In this document: in pieces, positions 9,003 to 17,187 of the stretch
Layout: the number at the start of each line of letters is the position of its first letter
How positions within the stretch are numbered: the first letter of the stretch is position 1
Source: an uncultured Lachnospiraceae bacterium
Lineage (GTDB): Bacteria > Bacillota > Clostridia > Lachnospirales > Lachnospiraceae
Reading direction: 5' to 3'
Assembly (NCBI GenBank): GCA_910586715.1
Contig: CAJUJG010000009.1
Location: forward strand, 55,268 to 94,081
Length of the DNA: 38,814 bases
Made by a program: the position numbers and the translations under genes
The notes under the pieces: model-generated
Database searches by the model: none
Told to the model about the DNA's origin: nothing
Seen by the model: the letters and a program-made list of their open reading frames with translations, nothing else

Positions 9003-9998
9003 TTAGATTTCGTCTCTCGCTCCCGCCAAAAACTCCACATACTTACCTGTACCAATGGCAACAGCCGTCATGGGGTCTTCTGCCGTCATCGTATTAATAC
9101 CCGTGCGCGACTCGATTAAGTCCTCCAAGCCTCGAAGCAGGCTTCCGCCTCCCGTAAGCACAATACCGCGGTCCGCAATATCTGCCGCAAGTTCAGGCGG
9201 TGTCTTCTCCAGCACGCTGTGAATGGTATCAATAATCTGAGCAGTCGTCTCGCGAAGCGCCTCCTCCGTCTCCTCCGAAGAAACGCGGATGGTCTTTGGA
9301 AGCCCTGTCACAAGGTTTCGTCCCCTGACGTCCATGTAGTCTGTCTCTGCTCTTTTAAATGCTGATCCGATTTTAATTTTAATATCTTCTGCCGTTCTTT
9401 CGCCAATCAAAAGATTGTGTTTTTTTCTCATATAGCGCACAATTGCTTCATCAAAATCATCGCCCGCTATTTTAATGGATGCACTGACTACCGTGCCGCC
9501 CAAAGAGATGACTGCAATATCGGAAGTACCGCCTCCGATGTCGACGATCATATTTCCGCAAGGCTTTGCAATATCAATGCCTGCTCCGATTGCCGCCGCA
9601 ATCGGCTCCTCAATAATCTTGACATCTCTTGCGCCTGCCTGATACGTCGCATCCTCAACCGCCTTCTTCTCTACCTCCGTCACGCCGCTCGGTACACACA
9701 CCGCAATAATCGGCTTACGGAATGTCTTTCTGCCAAGCGCCTTTTGGATAAAGTGCTTCATCATCTGCTCGGTAACCTTATAATCAGAAATCACTCCCTG
9801 TCTTAAAGGTCTTACAGCTACAATATTGCCGGGAGTCCTTCCCAGCATAAGACGTGCGTCCTCTCCGATGGCTTTTATTTTATCAGTATCGCGATCAAAG
9901 GCTACCACCGACGGCTCCTTTAAGACAACGCCCTTTCCTCTGATATAAACTAATATACTAGCGGTTCCTAAGTCAATTCCAATATCTGTGTATTGCAT
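9003..9998 (-). CDS. mbl: MreB-family actin homologue Mbl
   Basis: The 331-residue actin-fold protein has the usual MreB-family size. Visible motifs are phosphate 1 (GIDLGTASILVYI), the connect/phosphate 2 region (MIVDIGGGTSDIAVIS), and the adenosine motif (GIVLTGGGSLLRGLEDLI). It forms membrane-associated filaments that guide lateral cell-wall synthesis. No mreC or mreD is next to it; instead flagellar rod genes follow, as in the B. subtilis mbl-flhO-flhP cluster, which is why I call it Mbl rather than MreB. Two sigma-A-type promoter candidates lie 290-460 bp upstream and give a long leader. Confidence 0.92.
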   Translation of the reverse strand: MQYTDIGIDLGTASILVYIRGKGVVLKEPSVVAFDRDTDKIKAIGEDARLMLGRTPGNIVAVRPLRQGVISDYKVTEQMMKHFIQKALGRKTFRKPIIAVCVPSGVTEVEKKAVEDATYQAGARDVKIIEEPIAAAIGAGIDIAKPCGNMIVDIGGGTSDIAVISLGGTVVSASIKIAGDDFDEAIVRYMRKKHNLLIGERTAEDIKIKIGSAFKRAETDYMDVRGRNLVTGLPKTIRVSSEETEEALRETTAQIIDTIHSVLEKTPPELAADIADRGIVLTGGGSLLRGLEDLIESRTGINTMTAEDPMTAVAIGTGKYVEFLAGARDEI

Positions 9999-10098
9999 GG
10001 CTGCTGCCCCTTTCTTTCTAAATCAAAATTGGTAAATTCAGGTACTTTATTCAAAAATGAATCCTTCTTTGTACAGGATCATCTGATCGTCTTAGTCA

Positions 10099-10235
10099 GT
10101 AACCATTCAGTATCTTCATAGTTACAAGCATCAGCCCATGCAAAAACCACTTCGTGGTTGGGTTGATGCCTTGCTTCCGTTACGTTTTTTCACGGACTTT
10201 GCAGCAAGTGCAAAATTCTGACCTGAATAGCTGCT
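10099..10235. repeat. Dispersed inverted-repeat element, degenerate copy 1 (mbl leader)
   Basis: This is a diverged copy, about 137 bp, of the element seen at 10529-10681 and 31645-31805. It keeps the order outer end (GTAACCATTCAG), a GTTAC block, first hairpin (GCATCAGCCC at 10128-10137 with GGGTTGATGC at 10160-10169, and an inner AACCAC-TTC-GTGGTT), and the CACGGACTTTGCAGCAAGTGCA block. The right end (CTGACCTGAAT) has drifted from the consensus AGGCTGAACTGTTAC. It lies downstream of both mbl promoter candidates, so it would be transcribed in the mbl leader. The boundaries are approximate. Confidence 0.75.
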
Positions 10236-10288
10236 TTCGTCATTCATTATAGTATTGCCATTATTCATTACGAATTGCTAACTAAGCC

Positions 10289-10316
10289 ATTATAACCTAA
10301 TTTATCCAATTTTCAA
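10289..10316 (-). promoter_or_regulatory. Proximal sigma-A-type promoter candidate for mbl
   Basis: On the minus strand this reads TTGAAA, a 16-bp spacer, and TATAAT. Both boxes are near consensus. It is the closer of two candidates upstream of mbl and predicts a leader of nearly 290 nt that includes repeat copy 1. Confidence 0.6.
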
Positions 10317-10425
10317 AGGGGTTTAACGCTTTTTTTATAAAAAACACATCGAATCTTTTTATAATCTTTATATCGGCGCCGTTTTCACAATACTTTAGCA
10401 TTATTTTAAAATATTATGTAAATTC

Positions 10426-10454
10426 ATTATATACTCTAATAATTGTTTTGTAAA
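10426..10454 (-). promoter_or_regulatory. Distal sigma-A-type promoter candidate for mbl
   Basis: On the minus strand this reads TTTACA, a 17-bp spacer, and TATAAT. It lies between uvrA and mbl in a strongly AT-rich stretch. It could work in tandem with the promoter at 10289-10316. The rest of the 666-bp gap between mbl and uvrA holds the two repeat copies and otherwise nothing I recognise. Confidence 0.6.
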
Positions 10455-10528
10455 CAGTTAAATTTACAGAATATTCGTCGTTTTGTGCAGTCAATATTAA
10501 AAATTCAGTCCCGATATGCTATTTTCCG

Positions 10529-10681
10529 GTAACAGTTCAGCCTTGCTGAACTGTTACGCATCAAGCCATGCAAAACCACTTCATGGTGTCAAAGCCACGT
10601 ACCGTGGCTTGATGCATCTCAACCACTACGCATTCTTACGGACTTTGCAGCGCAGTGCAAAATCCTAATCCGAACTGTTAC
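10529..10681. repeat. Dispersed inverted-repeat element, copy 2 (overlaps uvrA end)
   Basis: The left end reads GTAACAGTTCAGCC and the right end reads CGAACTGTTAC, so the ends are inverted repeats. Just inside the left end a perfect 12-bp palindrome arm, GTAACAGTTCAG/CTGAACTGTTAC (10529-10556), forms its own hairpin. The first internal stem is GCATCAAGCCA (10558-10568) with TGGCTTGATGC (10605-10615). It is interrupted by a mini-hairpin AAGCCACG-TAC-CGTGGCTT (10592-10610), which competes for the same 3' arm. The second internal stem is GGACTTTGCA with TGCAAAATCC. The right end lies inside uvrA and encodes its last residues and stop. It is also the only terminator-like structure after uvrA, but it has no U-tract. 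Confidence 0.85.
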
Positions 10682-13544
10682 ATTTTCCAGCACGTGCCAG
10701 CATTTTCTTAACATAAATCCCTGTATAGGAACTCTTATCCTCCGCAATCTTTTCCGGCGTCCCTTCTGCAATCACCGTTCCGCCGCCATCGCCCCCCTCG
10801 GGTCCAATATCAATAATATAATCGGCAGTTTTAATCACATCAAGGTTATGCTCAATGACAACAACCGTATTTCCGCCCTCCGTAATCCGCTGCAAAATCT
10901 CCACAAGCTTGTGTACATCGGCAAAATGCAGTCCTGTCGTCGGCTCGTCCAAAATATAAATCGTCTTCCCCGTGCTCCTGCGGCTTAACTCCGTCGCAAG
11001 CTTGATGCGCTGTGCCTCGCCGCCCGAAAGCGTCGTTGACGGCTGCCCGAGCTTAATATAAGAAAGTCCCACGTCATAAAGCGTTTCAATCTTTCTTTTA
11101 ATAGAAGGAACAGGCTCAAAAAATGCCAGCGCCTCCTCCACCGTCATGTCCAGCACGTCATAAATATTTTTCCCCTTATATTTCACCTCAAGCGTTTCAC
11201 GGTTGTAACGCTTTCCCTGGCAAACCTCACAGGGAACATATACATCAGGCAGGAAATGCATCTCAATTTTGATAATACCGTCTCCGCCGCACGCCTCACA
11301 GCGTCCGCCCTTGACATTAAAGCTAAACCGTCCTTTTGCATAGCCCCGCGCCTTCGCGTCCACCGTTGACGCAAACAAATCACGAATTTGGTCAAACACG
11401 CCCGTGTACGTTGCCGGATTGGAACGCGGCGTCCTTCCGATTGGAGACTGGTCAATATTGATTACCTTATCAAGCTGCTCAATGCCTTCAATCTTTTTGA
11501 ACTTGCCGCAAATCGTACGCGCACGGTTTAATTTCTTCGCAAGATATTTATACAGGATTTCATTCACAAGGGAGGATTTTCCCGAACCGGACACGCCTGT
11601 CACACAGGTAAACACGCCAAGCGGGAACTTCACGTCAATATTCTTGAGATTATTCTCCGCAGCCCCCTTTACCGTCAGCCAGCCCATCGGCTTTCTGCGC
11701 GTATCGGGCACCGGAATCTGCAGCTTTCCGCTCAGATACTGTCCGGTAATCGATTCCCCGATTTCCATAATCTCCTGCGCCGTTCCCTGCGCCACGACCT
11801 CACCGCCATGCTCTCCCGCACCCGGTCCGATGTCAATCACATGGTCCGCCGCAAACATCGTATCTTCGTCGTGCTCCACGACAAGCAGCGTATTGCCAAG
11901 CTCCTGTAAGTTTTTGAGCGCCGCAATCAGCTTATCATTATCACGCTGGTGCAGACCGATGCTCGGCTCGTCAAGAATATAACAAACGCCCACCAGTCCT
12001 GAGCCAATCTGCGTCGCAAGCCGGATACGCTGCGCTTCGCCGCCCGAAAGCGACGCCGTGCCTCTTGCAAGATTTAAATACTCCAAACCCACGCTCGCAA
12101 GAAAGCCCACACGCGCCTTGATTTCCTTTAAAATACGCTTTCCGATTAACTGCTGCTGCTTTGTCAGCTCCATCGTATCCATAAAATCGTACAGATTCTT
12201 AATCGACATCGACGTAACTTCATAAATATTCCTGTCACAAACCGTAACCGCAAGCGAGCTTTTTTTCAACCGCTTTCCGCCGCATTCCTTACAGGGCGTG
12301 ATACGCATAAACGTCTCGTACTCGCTCTTCATCGTCTCGGATGATGTTTCCCGGTACCTGCGCTCCACATTTTTGACAAGCCCCTCAAATGCAACCGGAT
12401 ATCTGCCCTCGCCGCGCTGTCCCTTGTAGTAAACGACAACCTCTTTTCCTCCCGTACCGTTCACCAAAATATCCTGCACATCACTGGAAAGCTCTTCAAA
12501 CGGCGTATCGAGCGAAAATCCGTATTCCTCACTCAACGCCTGCAAAATCGCATTCGTAAAGCTGCTTTTATCCGTGCAGGACTGCCAGCCCATCACCGTA
12601 ATCGCACCCTGATTAATGCTCAGACTTCTGTCGGGCACCATAAGGTCAAGGTCAAACTCCATTTTATAGCCAAGTCCGAAACACTCCGGGCACGCGCCGA
12701 ACGGATTGTTAAACGAAAAGCTTCTCGGCTCCACCTCGTCGATACTGATATTGCAGTCGGGACACGAAAAGCTGTCCGAAAAGTTCAGCGTTTCGCCGCC
12801 GATGACGTCAACAAGCAAAAGCCCGTCCGAAAGCGCCATGACATTCTCAATCGAATCCGTCAGTCTGCGTTCCATTCCCACCTTGACCACAAGACGGTCC
12901 ACAACAATCTCTATATTGTGCTTGATGTTTTTCTCAAGCTTAATCTCTTCTGATAAATCATACATATTTCCGTCTACGCGCACCCTGACGTAACCGCTCT
13001 TGCGCGCACGGTCAAGCACCTTTGCGTGTTCGCCCTTGCGCCCCCGCACTACAGGAGCCATCAGTTGGATTTTCGTGCCTTCCTGAAGCTCCATAATCTG
13101 ATCCGTCATCTGGTCAATCGTCTGACGTTTTATCTCCCTGCCGCAGTTCGGGCAGTGCGGAATGCCGATACGCGCATATAATAGACGGAAATAATCATAA
13201 ATTTCCGTAACCGTTCCGACCGTCGAACGCGGATTTCTGTTTGTGGACTTTTGGTCAATGGAAATCGCGGGCGAAAGCCCTTCAATGCTCTCCACATTCG
13301 GTTTTTCCATCTGCCCCAAAAACTGTCTTGCGTAAGAAGACAGTGATTCCATGTATCTGCGCTGCCCCTCCGCATAAATCGTGTCAAAGGCAAGCGACGA
13401 TTTTCCCGAGCCGGAAAGCCCCGTCAGCACCACAAATTGATTTCTCGGTATATCCAAATTAATATTTTTCAGGTTATGCTCGTTCGCTCCACGAATGCGA
13501 ATCAGTTCCCCTTTGGGAAGCATCTTCAGTTGTTGTCCGTTCAT
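10665..13544 (-). CDS. uvrA: Excinuclease ABC subunit A
   Basis: The 959-residue UvrA is the damage-recognition ATPase of nucleotide excision repair. It has two ABC ATPase modules, with Walker A sequences GLSGSGKSSLAFD near residue 42 and GVSGSGKSSLVNE near residue 650, and two signature motifs (LSGGEAQRIRLATQIGSGL and LSGGEAQRIKLATELSRR). The zinc modules show as CPDC/CPEC and CEACGGDG/CEVC, with an additional CPNC near residue 131. It follows uvrB by 19 bp. The last codons (N-S-S-D and stop) come from the terminal inverted repeat of a dispersed element, so the natural C-terminus has been rewritten, without reaching any functional motif. Confidence 0.98.
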   Translation of the reverse strand: MNGQQLKMLPKGELIRIRGANEHNLKNINLDIPRNQFVVLTGLSGSGKSSLAFDTIYAEGQRRYMESLSSYARQFLGQMEKPNVESIEGLSPAISIDQKSTNRNPRSTVGTVTEIYDYFRLLYARIGIPHCPNCGREIKRQTIDQMTDQIMELQEGTKIQLMAPVVRGRKGEHAKVLDRARKSGYVRVRVDGNMYDLSEEIKLEKNIKHNIEIVVDRLVVKVGMERRLTDSIENVMALSDGLLLVDVIGGETLNFSDSFSCPDCNISIDEVEPRSFSFNNPFGACPECFGLGYKMEFDLDLMVPDRSLSINQGAITVMGWQSCTDKSSFTNAILQALSEEYGFSLDTPFEELSSDVQDILVNGTGGKEVVVYYKGQRGEGRYPVAFEGLVKNVERRYRETSSETMKSEYETFMRITPCKECGGKRLKKSSLAVTVCDRNIYEVTSMSIKNLYDFMDTMELTKQQQLIGKRILKEIKARVGFLASVGLEYLNLARGTASLSGGEAQRIRLATQIGSGLVGVCYILDEPSIGLHQRDNDKLIAALKNLQELGNTLLVVEHDEDTMFAADHVIDIGPGAGEHGGEVVAQGTAQEIMEIGESITGQYLSGKLQIPVPDTRRKPMGWLTVKGAAENNLKNIDVKFPLGVFTCVTGVSGSGKSSLVNEILYKYLAKKLNRARTICGKFKKIEGIEQLDKVINIDQSPIGRTPRSNPATYTGVFDQIRDLFASTVDAKARGYAKGRFSFNVKGGRCEACGGDGIIKIEMHFLPDVYVPCEVCQGKRYNRETLEVKYKGKNIYDVLDMTVEEALAFFEPVPSIKRKIETLYDVGLSYIKLGQPSTTLSGGEAQRIKLATELSRRSTGKTIYILDEPTTGLHFADVHKLVEILQRITEGGNTVVVIEHNLDVIKTADYIIDIGPEGGDGGGTVIAEGTPEKIAEDKSSYTGIYVKKMLARAGKCNSSD

Positions 13545-13563
13545 ATTGGTTTCCCTGCTCCTT

Positions 13564-15555
13564 TCATAGCCCGCCCGTTAAATCGTTTAACATTTTCTTT
13601 AAATCCATCATCTTGTCACGCAGCTCCATCGCCGCCTCAAAATTCAAATCGGCAGCCGCCTTGCGCATATTCTTCTCCACGGTCGCAATCAGCTTTTTGA
13701 GCTCCTTCTCATTCATTGACTCAGGATCCTTTGCAAATGCCTGCTCCTCCTTTGCCACTGCCTTTGAGATACTGATTAAATCACGCACTGCCTTTTTAAT
13801 TGTCTGCGGAGTAATCCCATGCTCCTCGTTATACTTCTGCTGTATTGCGCGCCTCCTTGCCGTCTCGTCGAGCGTCACGCGCATCGAATCCGTAATCACG
13901 TCGGCATACATCACGACATGCCCCTCCGCATTTCTTGCCGCACGCCCTACCGTCTGAATCAGCGAAGTCGAAGAGCGCAAAAAGCCTTCCTTGTCCGCAT
14001 CTAGTATTGCCACAAGAGAAATCTCCGGAATGTCCAAGCCCTCGCGCAAAAGATTAATACCGACCAGCACATCAAACACGTCAAGCCGCATGTCACGGAT
14101 AATCTGGGCCCGTTCCAGCGTATCAATATCGGAATGCAGATACTTGACGCGGATGCCCACCTCGCTCATATACTTTGTCAAATCCTCTGCCATGCGCTTG
14201 GTGAGCGTCGTCACCAAAACCTTATTATGTTTTTGCGTTTCCGCATTGATCCTCGAAATCAAATCGTCAATCTGCCCCTCAACCGGACAAACGACAATCT
14301 CAGGGTCCAAAAGTCCCGTAGGACGAATAATCTGTTCTGCCCGCAAAAGCTCATGCTCGCTCTCATAAACATTGGGCGTTGCCGAAACAAAAAGCATTTG
14401 GTCTATTTTCTGCTCAAACTCCTCAAATCTGAGCGGTCTGTTGTCCAACGCGGACGGAAGACGGAAACCGAACTCCACAAGTGTCGTCTTGCGCGAACGG
14501 TCGCCCGCATACATGCCGCGAATCTGCGGAATGGTAATATGCGACTCATCTATAATAATAAGGAAGTCATCTGTAAAAAAGTCCATTAAGCAATACGGCG
14601 CCTCACCCTCCTCCGTACCGCTCAAGTGCCTTGAATAATTCTCAATTCCCGAACAAAATCCCGTTTCCCGAAGCATTTCCACATCAAAGTTTGTGCGCTC
14701 CGAAATGCGCTGCGCCTCAATGAGCTTGTCCTCACTGCGAAAATACCGCACACGCTCCTTCATTTCGTCTTCAATCTTTTCACATGCCAGTTTAATCTTC
14801 TCGGGCGCTACTACATAGTGCGATGCCGGAAAAATCGTCACATGCTCCAGTGTCGCCGTGACCTTGCTTGTCACCGGATCAATCTCGCAAATGCGGTCAA
14901 TTTCATCTCCGAAATACTCCACACGGATCAGACTCTCGCCGCCCTGTGCCGGATTGATGTCAACCACATCACCGTGCACCCGAAACCGCCCCCGCTCAAG
15001 GTCAATGTCGTTCCTGTCATACTGCATCTCAATCAGCGCATGAATCACCGCGTCCCGGTCTTTCGTCATTCCGGGGCGCAGGGAAAGCATCATTCCCTGA
15101 TACTCGTCCGGACTTCCCAAACCGTAAATGCACGACACCGACGCAACCACGACAACATCTCTTCGCTCCGTAAGAGACGCCGTAGCCGAAAGTCTTAGCT
15201 TGTCAATCTCATCGTTTACGGAAGAGTCTTTCGCAATATAGGTATCAGAGGACGGAATATATGCCTCCGGCTGGTAGTAGTCGTAATATGACACAAAATA
15301 TTCTACAGCGTTTTCCGGAAAAAATTCCTTGAACTCGCCGTAAAGCTGCCCTGCAAGCGTTTTGTTGTGCGCGATAACGAGCGTCGGCTTATTCAATGCC
15401 GCGATTATATTTGCCATCGTAAACGTCTTTCCCGAACCCGTAACACCCAGTAATGTTTGAAATTGATTCCCTTCCTGAAATCCCTTTACAAGCGTTTCAA
15501 TTGCCTGCGGCTGGTCGCCTGTCGGCTGGTATTCACTGTGCAGTTTAAACAACAT
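13564..15555 (-). CDS. uvrB: Excinuclease ABC subunit B
   Basis: The 663-residue UvrB is the central helicase-like subunit that verifies damage and recruits UvrC. It shows Walker A (LLGVTGSGKTFTMAN, about residues 35-49), the beta-hairpin region (YYDYYQPEAYIPSSDTYI), DEAD-like motif II (IIIDESH), motif VI (QTVGRAARN), and a C-terminal UVR domain (NFEAAMELRDKMMDLKKML) that binds UvrC. It is the first gene of the uvrB-uvrA operon. A GGAGGTGAT ribosome binding site lies about 10 nt before the ATG, and a LexA-box candidate lies upstream, in line with SOS control of uvrBA in Firmicutes. Confidence 0.98.
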   Translation of the reverse strand: MLFKLHSEYQPTGDQPQAIETLVKGFQEGNQFQTLLGVTGSGKTFTMANIIAALNKPTLVIAHNKTLAGQLYGEFKEFFPENAVEYFVSYYDYYQPEAYIPSSDTYIAKDSSVNDEIDKLRLSATASLTERRDVVVVASVSCIYGLGSPDEYQGMMLSLRPGMTKDRDAVIHALIEMQYDRNDIDLERGRFRVHGDVVDINPAQGGESLIRVEYFGDEIDRICEIDPVTSKVTATLEHVTIFPASHYVVAPEKIKLACEKIEDEMKERVRYFRSEDKLIEAQRISERTNFDVEMLRETGFCSGIENYSRHLSGTEEGEAPYCLMDFFTDDFLIIIDESHITIPQIRGMYAGDRSRKTTLVEFGFRLPSALDNRPLRFEEFEQKIDQMLFVSATPNVYESEHELLRAEQIIRPTGLLDPEIVVCPVEGQIDDLISRINAETQKHNKVLVTTLTKRMAEDLTKYMSEVGIRVKYLHSDIDTLERAQIIRDMRLDVFDVLVGINLLREGLDIPEISLVAILDADKEGFLRSSTSLIQTVGRAARNAEGHVVMYADVITDSMRVTLDETARRRAIQQKYNEEHGITPQTIKKAVRDLISISKAVAKEEQAFAKDPESMNEKELKKLIATVEKNMRKAAADLNFEAAMELRDKMMDLKKMLNDLTGGL

Positions 15556-15647
15556 AAGCGCAAAATCACCTCCATAAATCGAATGCAGCTGTGGTATCTA
15601 TATCTCATTAAAACTATTATGGACTATATAGCTCAAAAGTAATTCTG

Positions 15648-15676
15648 ATTATATCATATGGTTTCAAATTTGTACA
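15648..15676 (-). promoter_or_regulatory. uvrB promoter candidate
   Basis: On the minus strand this reads TGTACA, a 17-bp spacer, and TATAAT. The -10 is perfect and the -35 is moderate. It gives a leader of about 85 nt. This is part of the 327-bp divergent gap between uvrB and rtcB. Confidence 0.55.
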
Positions 15677-15685
15677 GCGTTTTTA

Positions 15686-15697
15686 GAACTTTTGTTC
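15686..15697. promoter_or_regulatory. LexA (DinR) box candidate
   Basis: The sequence is GAAC-TTTT-GTTC, a perfect GAAC-N4-GTTC dyad of the Gram-positive SOS type, flanked by A on the left and T on the right. It sits about 9 bp upstream of the uvrB -35. That is farther out than most LexA sites, so control could act through the -35 region, or the true uvrB promoter may differ from the one I mark. Confidence 0.55.
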
Positions 15698-15777
15698 TGT
15701 TCAAAAATATTCTTCAATTGCCGACGCCATTTTCTTATTCTTTTGAATCTTTTTTGGCAAGTCTGTCTCGTCAACCT

Positions 15778-15824
15778 TATCCTCGCAACTTTTTTGAAAT
15801 GATAATTCCTTTCAAATATTGTAT
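15778..15824 (+). promoter_or_regulatory. rtcB promoter with shared upstream operator block
   Basis: The -35 is TTGAAA (15794-15799) and the -10 is TATTGT (15817-15822), with a 17-bp spacer. A 27-bp block covering the -35 and its upstream flank (15778-15804; core CCTCGCAACTTTT) and the 12-bp block CAAATATTGTAT over the -10 both recur, at the same distance from each other, at 21249-21295. Transcription would begin near 15829, about 54 nt before the rtcB ATG. The conserved flank upstream of the -35 is the natural place for an activator, for which the WYL pair is the best local candidate. Confidence 0.75.
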
Positions 15825-15882
15825 CTTATATTTAAACAATGAAAAATTTTTAAATCATAACATAGAAAGGCAGGAAACATTT

Positions 15883-17115
15883 ATGTTTGTAATATATAAT
15901 GATAAAACAAAATTCCCAATCAAGACATGGCTTTCGGGAATCGATAAAATCGAGGAGTCCTGCGTGGAGCAGGCGTACCATTTATCAAATCTTCCCTTTA
16001 TCCATAAATGGGTATGTCTGATGCCCGATACGCATACAGGGAAAGGAATGCCGATTGGCGGCGTCATTGCCACGAAAGATGTCATCATACCGAACGCGGT
16101 CGGCGCCGACATCGGATGTGGAATGGTATTTACGGCAACGAACATTAAATACGAGGAAATACGGGACGTGACGGCAGGAACTGCGACGCTCGTACAGTCC
16201 ATTATCGGAAATATCATGCGGTCAGTTCCCGTAGGATACGACAAATATAAGCAGAAGCAGGAATCCCCTGTTTTGGATTTGGCGCTTGAAAACATGAATC
16301 AATACGAAGCAAATCCCGATTTAACCCATTTAATCGAAGAAGGTTATTATCAGACAGGAACACTTGGCGGCGGAAATCATTTTATTGAGCTTCAGGAAGA
16401 TGAAAACGGATACCTCTGCATTATGATTCATTCCGGAAGCCGTCACCTTGGAAAGGAAATTTGTGATTATTTTCACAATGCGGCGCGTGCGCTAAATCAG
16501 ACGTGGTACAGTCAGGTTCCTGATGAATACAGGCTCGCCTTCCTTCCGGTACATACAAAGGAAGGCAGGCAGTATCTGAACTGGATGCAGCTTGCGCTTG
16601 ATTATGCTTTTGAGAACAGGGAGCGTATGCTTGAAAAGGTGTGCGAGGTTGTGAAAGAACAAATTGAGCGGTATGCGGGACTGTCCGTCTCTTTTAACGG
16701 TCAAATTAACTGTCATCATAACTATGCCGCTTTGGAAAACCACTATAACGCCAATGTCTGGGTGCACCGCAAAGGCGCTACAAGGGTAAGACAGGGTGAG
16801 CTTGCCGTTATCCCGGGAGCTATGGGATCTTACAGCTATGTTGTGGAAGGAAAAGGAAATCCAGAATCGTTCTGTACCTCATCACACGGAGCAGGCAGGG
16901 CGTACTCAAGAAGCGGCGCCATGCAGCAGTTTACGACCGAGCAGGTAATCCTCGATTTGAGGGAACAAGGAGTAATTCTCGGGAAACGTAAAAAGAATGA
17001 CGTTGCGGAGGAATGCCGGTTTGCTTATAAGGATATTGACAAGGTTATGGCGCAGCAAAGCGACCTTGTGACACCGATTCGGAAATTAAAAACGATTGGG
17101 GTTGTTAAGGGGTGA
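15883..17115 (+). CDS. rtcB: RNA-splicing ligase RtcB
   Basis: The 410-residue protein matches the length of E. coli RtcB. It joins RNA ends bearing 2',3'-cyclic phosphate or 3'-phosphate to 5'-OH ends using GTP and Mn2+. Visible motifs are MPDTHTGKGMPIGGV near residue 46, the metal-binding cysteine in GADIGCGM, GGGNHFIEL, HSGSRHLGKE, NCHHNYA, and the guanylylated histidine in SSHGAGRAYSR. I start at 15883, where AAAGG/AGGA sequences precede the ATG and the family N-terminus begins (MFVIYNDK). The in-frame upstream extension to 15658 would contain the promoter. No archease or rtcA is adjacent; instead the shared promoter links it to the RNA/DUF2828 unit at 21.3 kb. Confidence 0.97.
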   Translation: MFVIYNDKTKFPIKTWLSGIDKIEESCVEQAYHLSNLPFIHKWVCLMPDTHTGKGMPIGGVIATKDVIIPNAVGADIGCGMVFTATNIKYEEIRDVTAGTATLVQSIIGNIMRSVPVGYDKYKQKQESPVLDLALENMNQYEANPDLTHLIEEGYYQTGTLGGGNHFIELQEDENGYLCIMIHSGSRHLGKEICDYFHNAARALNQTWYSQVPDEYRLAFLPVHTKEGRQYLNWMQLALDYAFENRERMLEKVCEVVKEQIERYAGLSVSFNGQINCHHNYAALENHYNANVWVHRKGATRVRQGELAVIPGAMGSYSYVVEGKGNPESFCTSSHGAGRAYSRSGAMQQFTTEQVILDLREQGVILGKRKKNDVAEECRFAYKDIDKVMAQQSDLVTPIRKLKTIGVVKG

Positions 17116-17127
17116 TTTAAGAAAAAG

Positions 17128-17161
17128 GGGAATATCGCCCGTTTGTAACGGCAATATTCCC
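17128..17161. terminator. Convergent terminator between rtcB and the LysM protein
   Basis: A hairpin has outer arms GGGAATAT and ATATTCCC and an inner GCCCGTT/AACGGC part. On the minus strand it is followed by CCTTTTTCTT, a good U-rich tail for the gene ending at 17188. On the plus strand the tail (CTATTTATG) is weaker, so it may end rtcB less efficiently. Confidence 0.65.
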
Positions 17162-17187
17162 TATTTATGTATACTTTTCTCCAATTT

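Noticed and set aside
10099..10235. Element copy 1 as an mbl riboswitch
   Set aside because: The same element occurs in two other unrelated places, once at the 3' end of uvrA, so a dedicated mbl sensor is unlikely.
15658..15882. N-terminal extension of RtcB
   Set aside because: The in-frame extension runs through the shared promoter block and has a composition unlike RtcB. The family start MFVIYNDK has a ribosome binding site at 15883.
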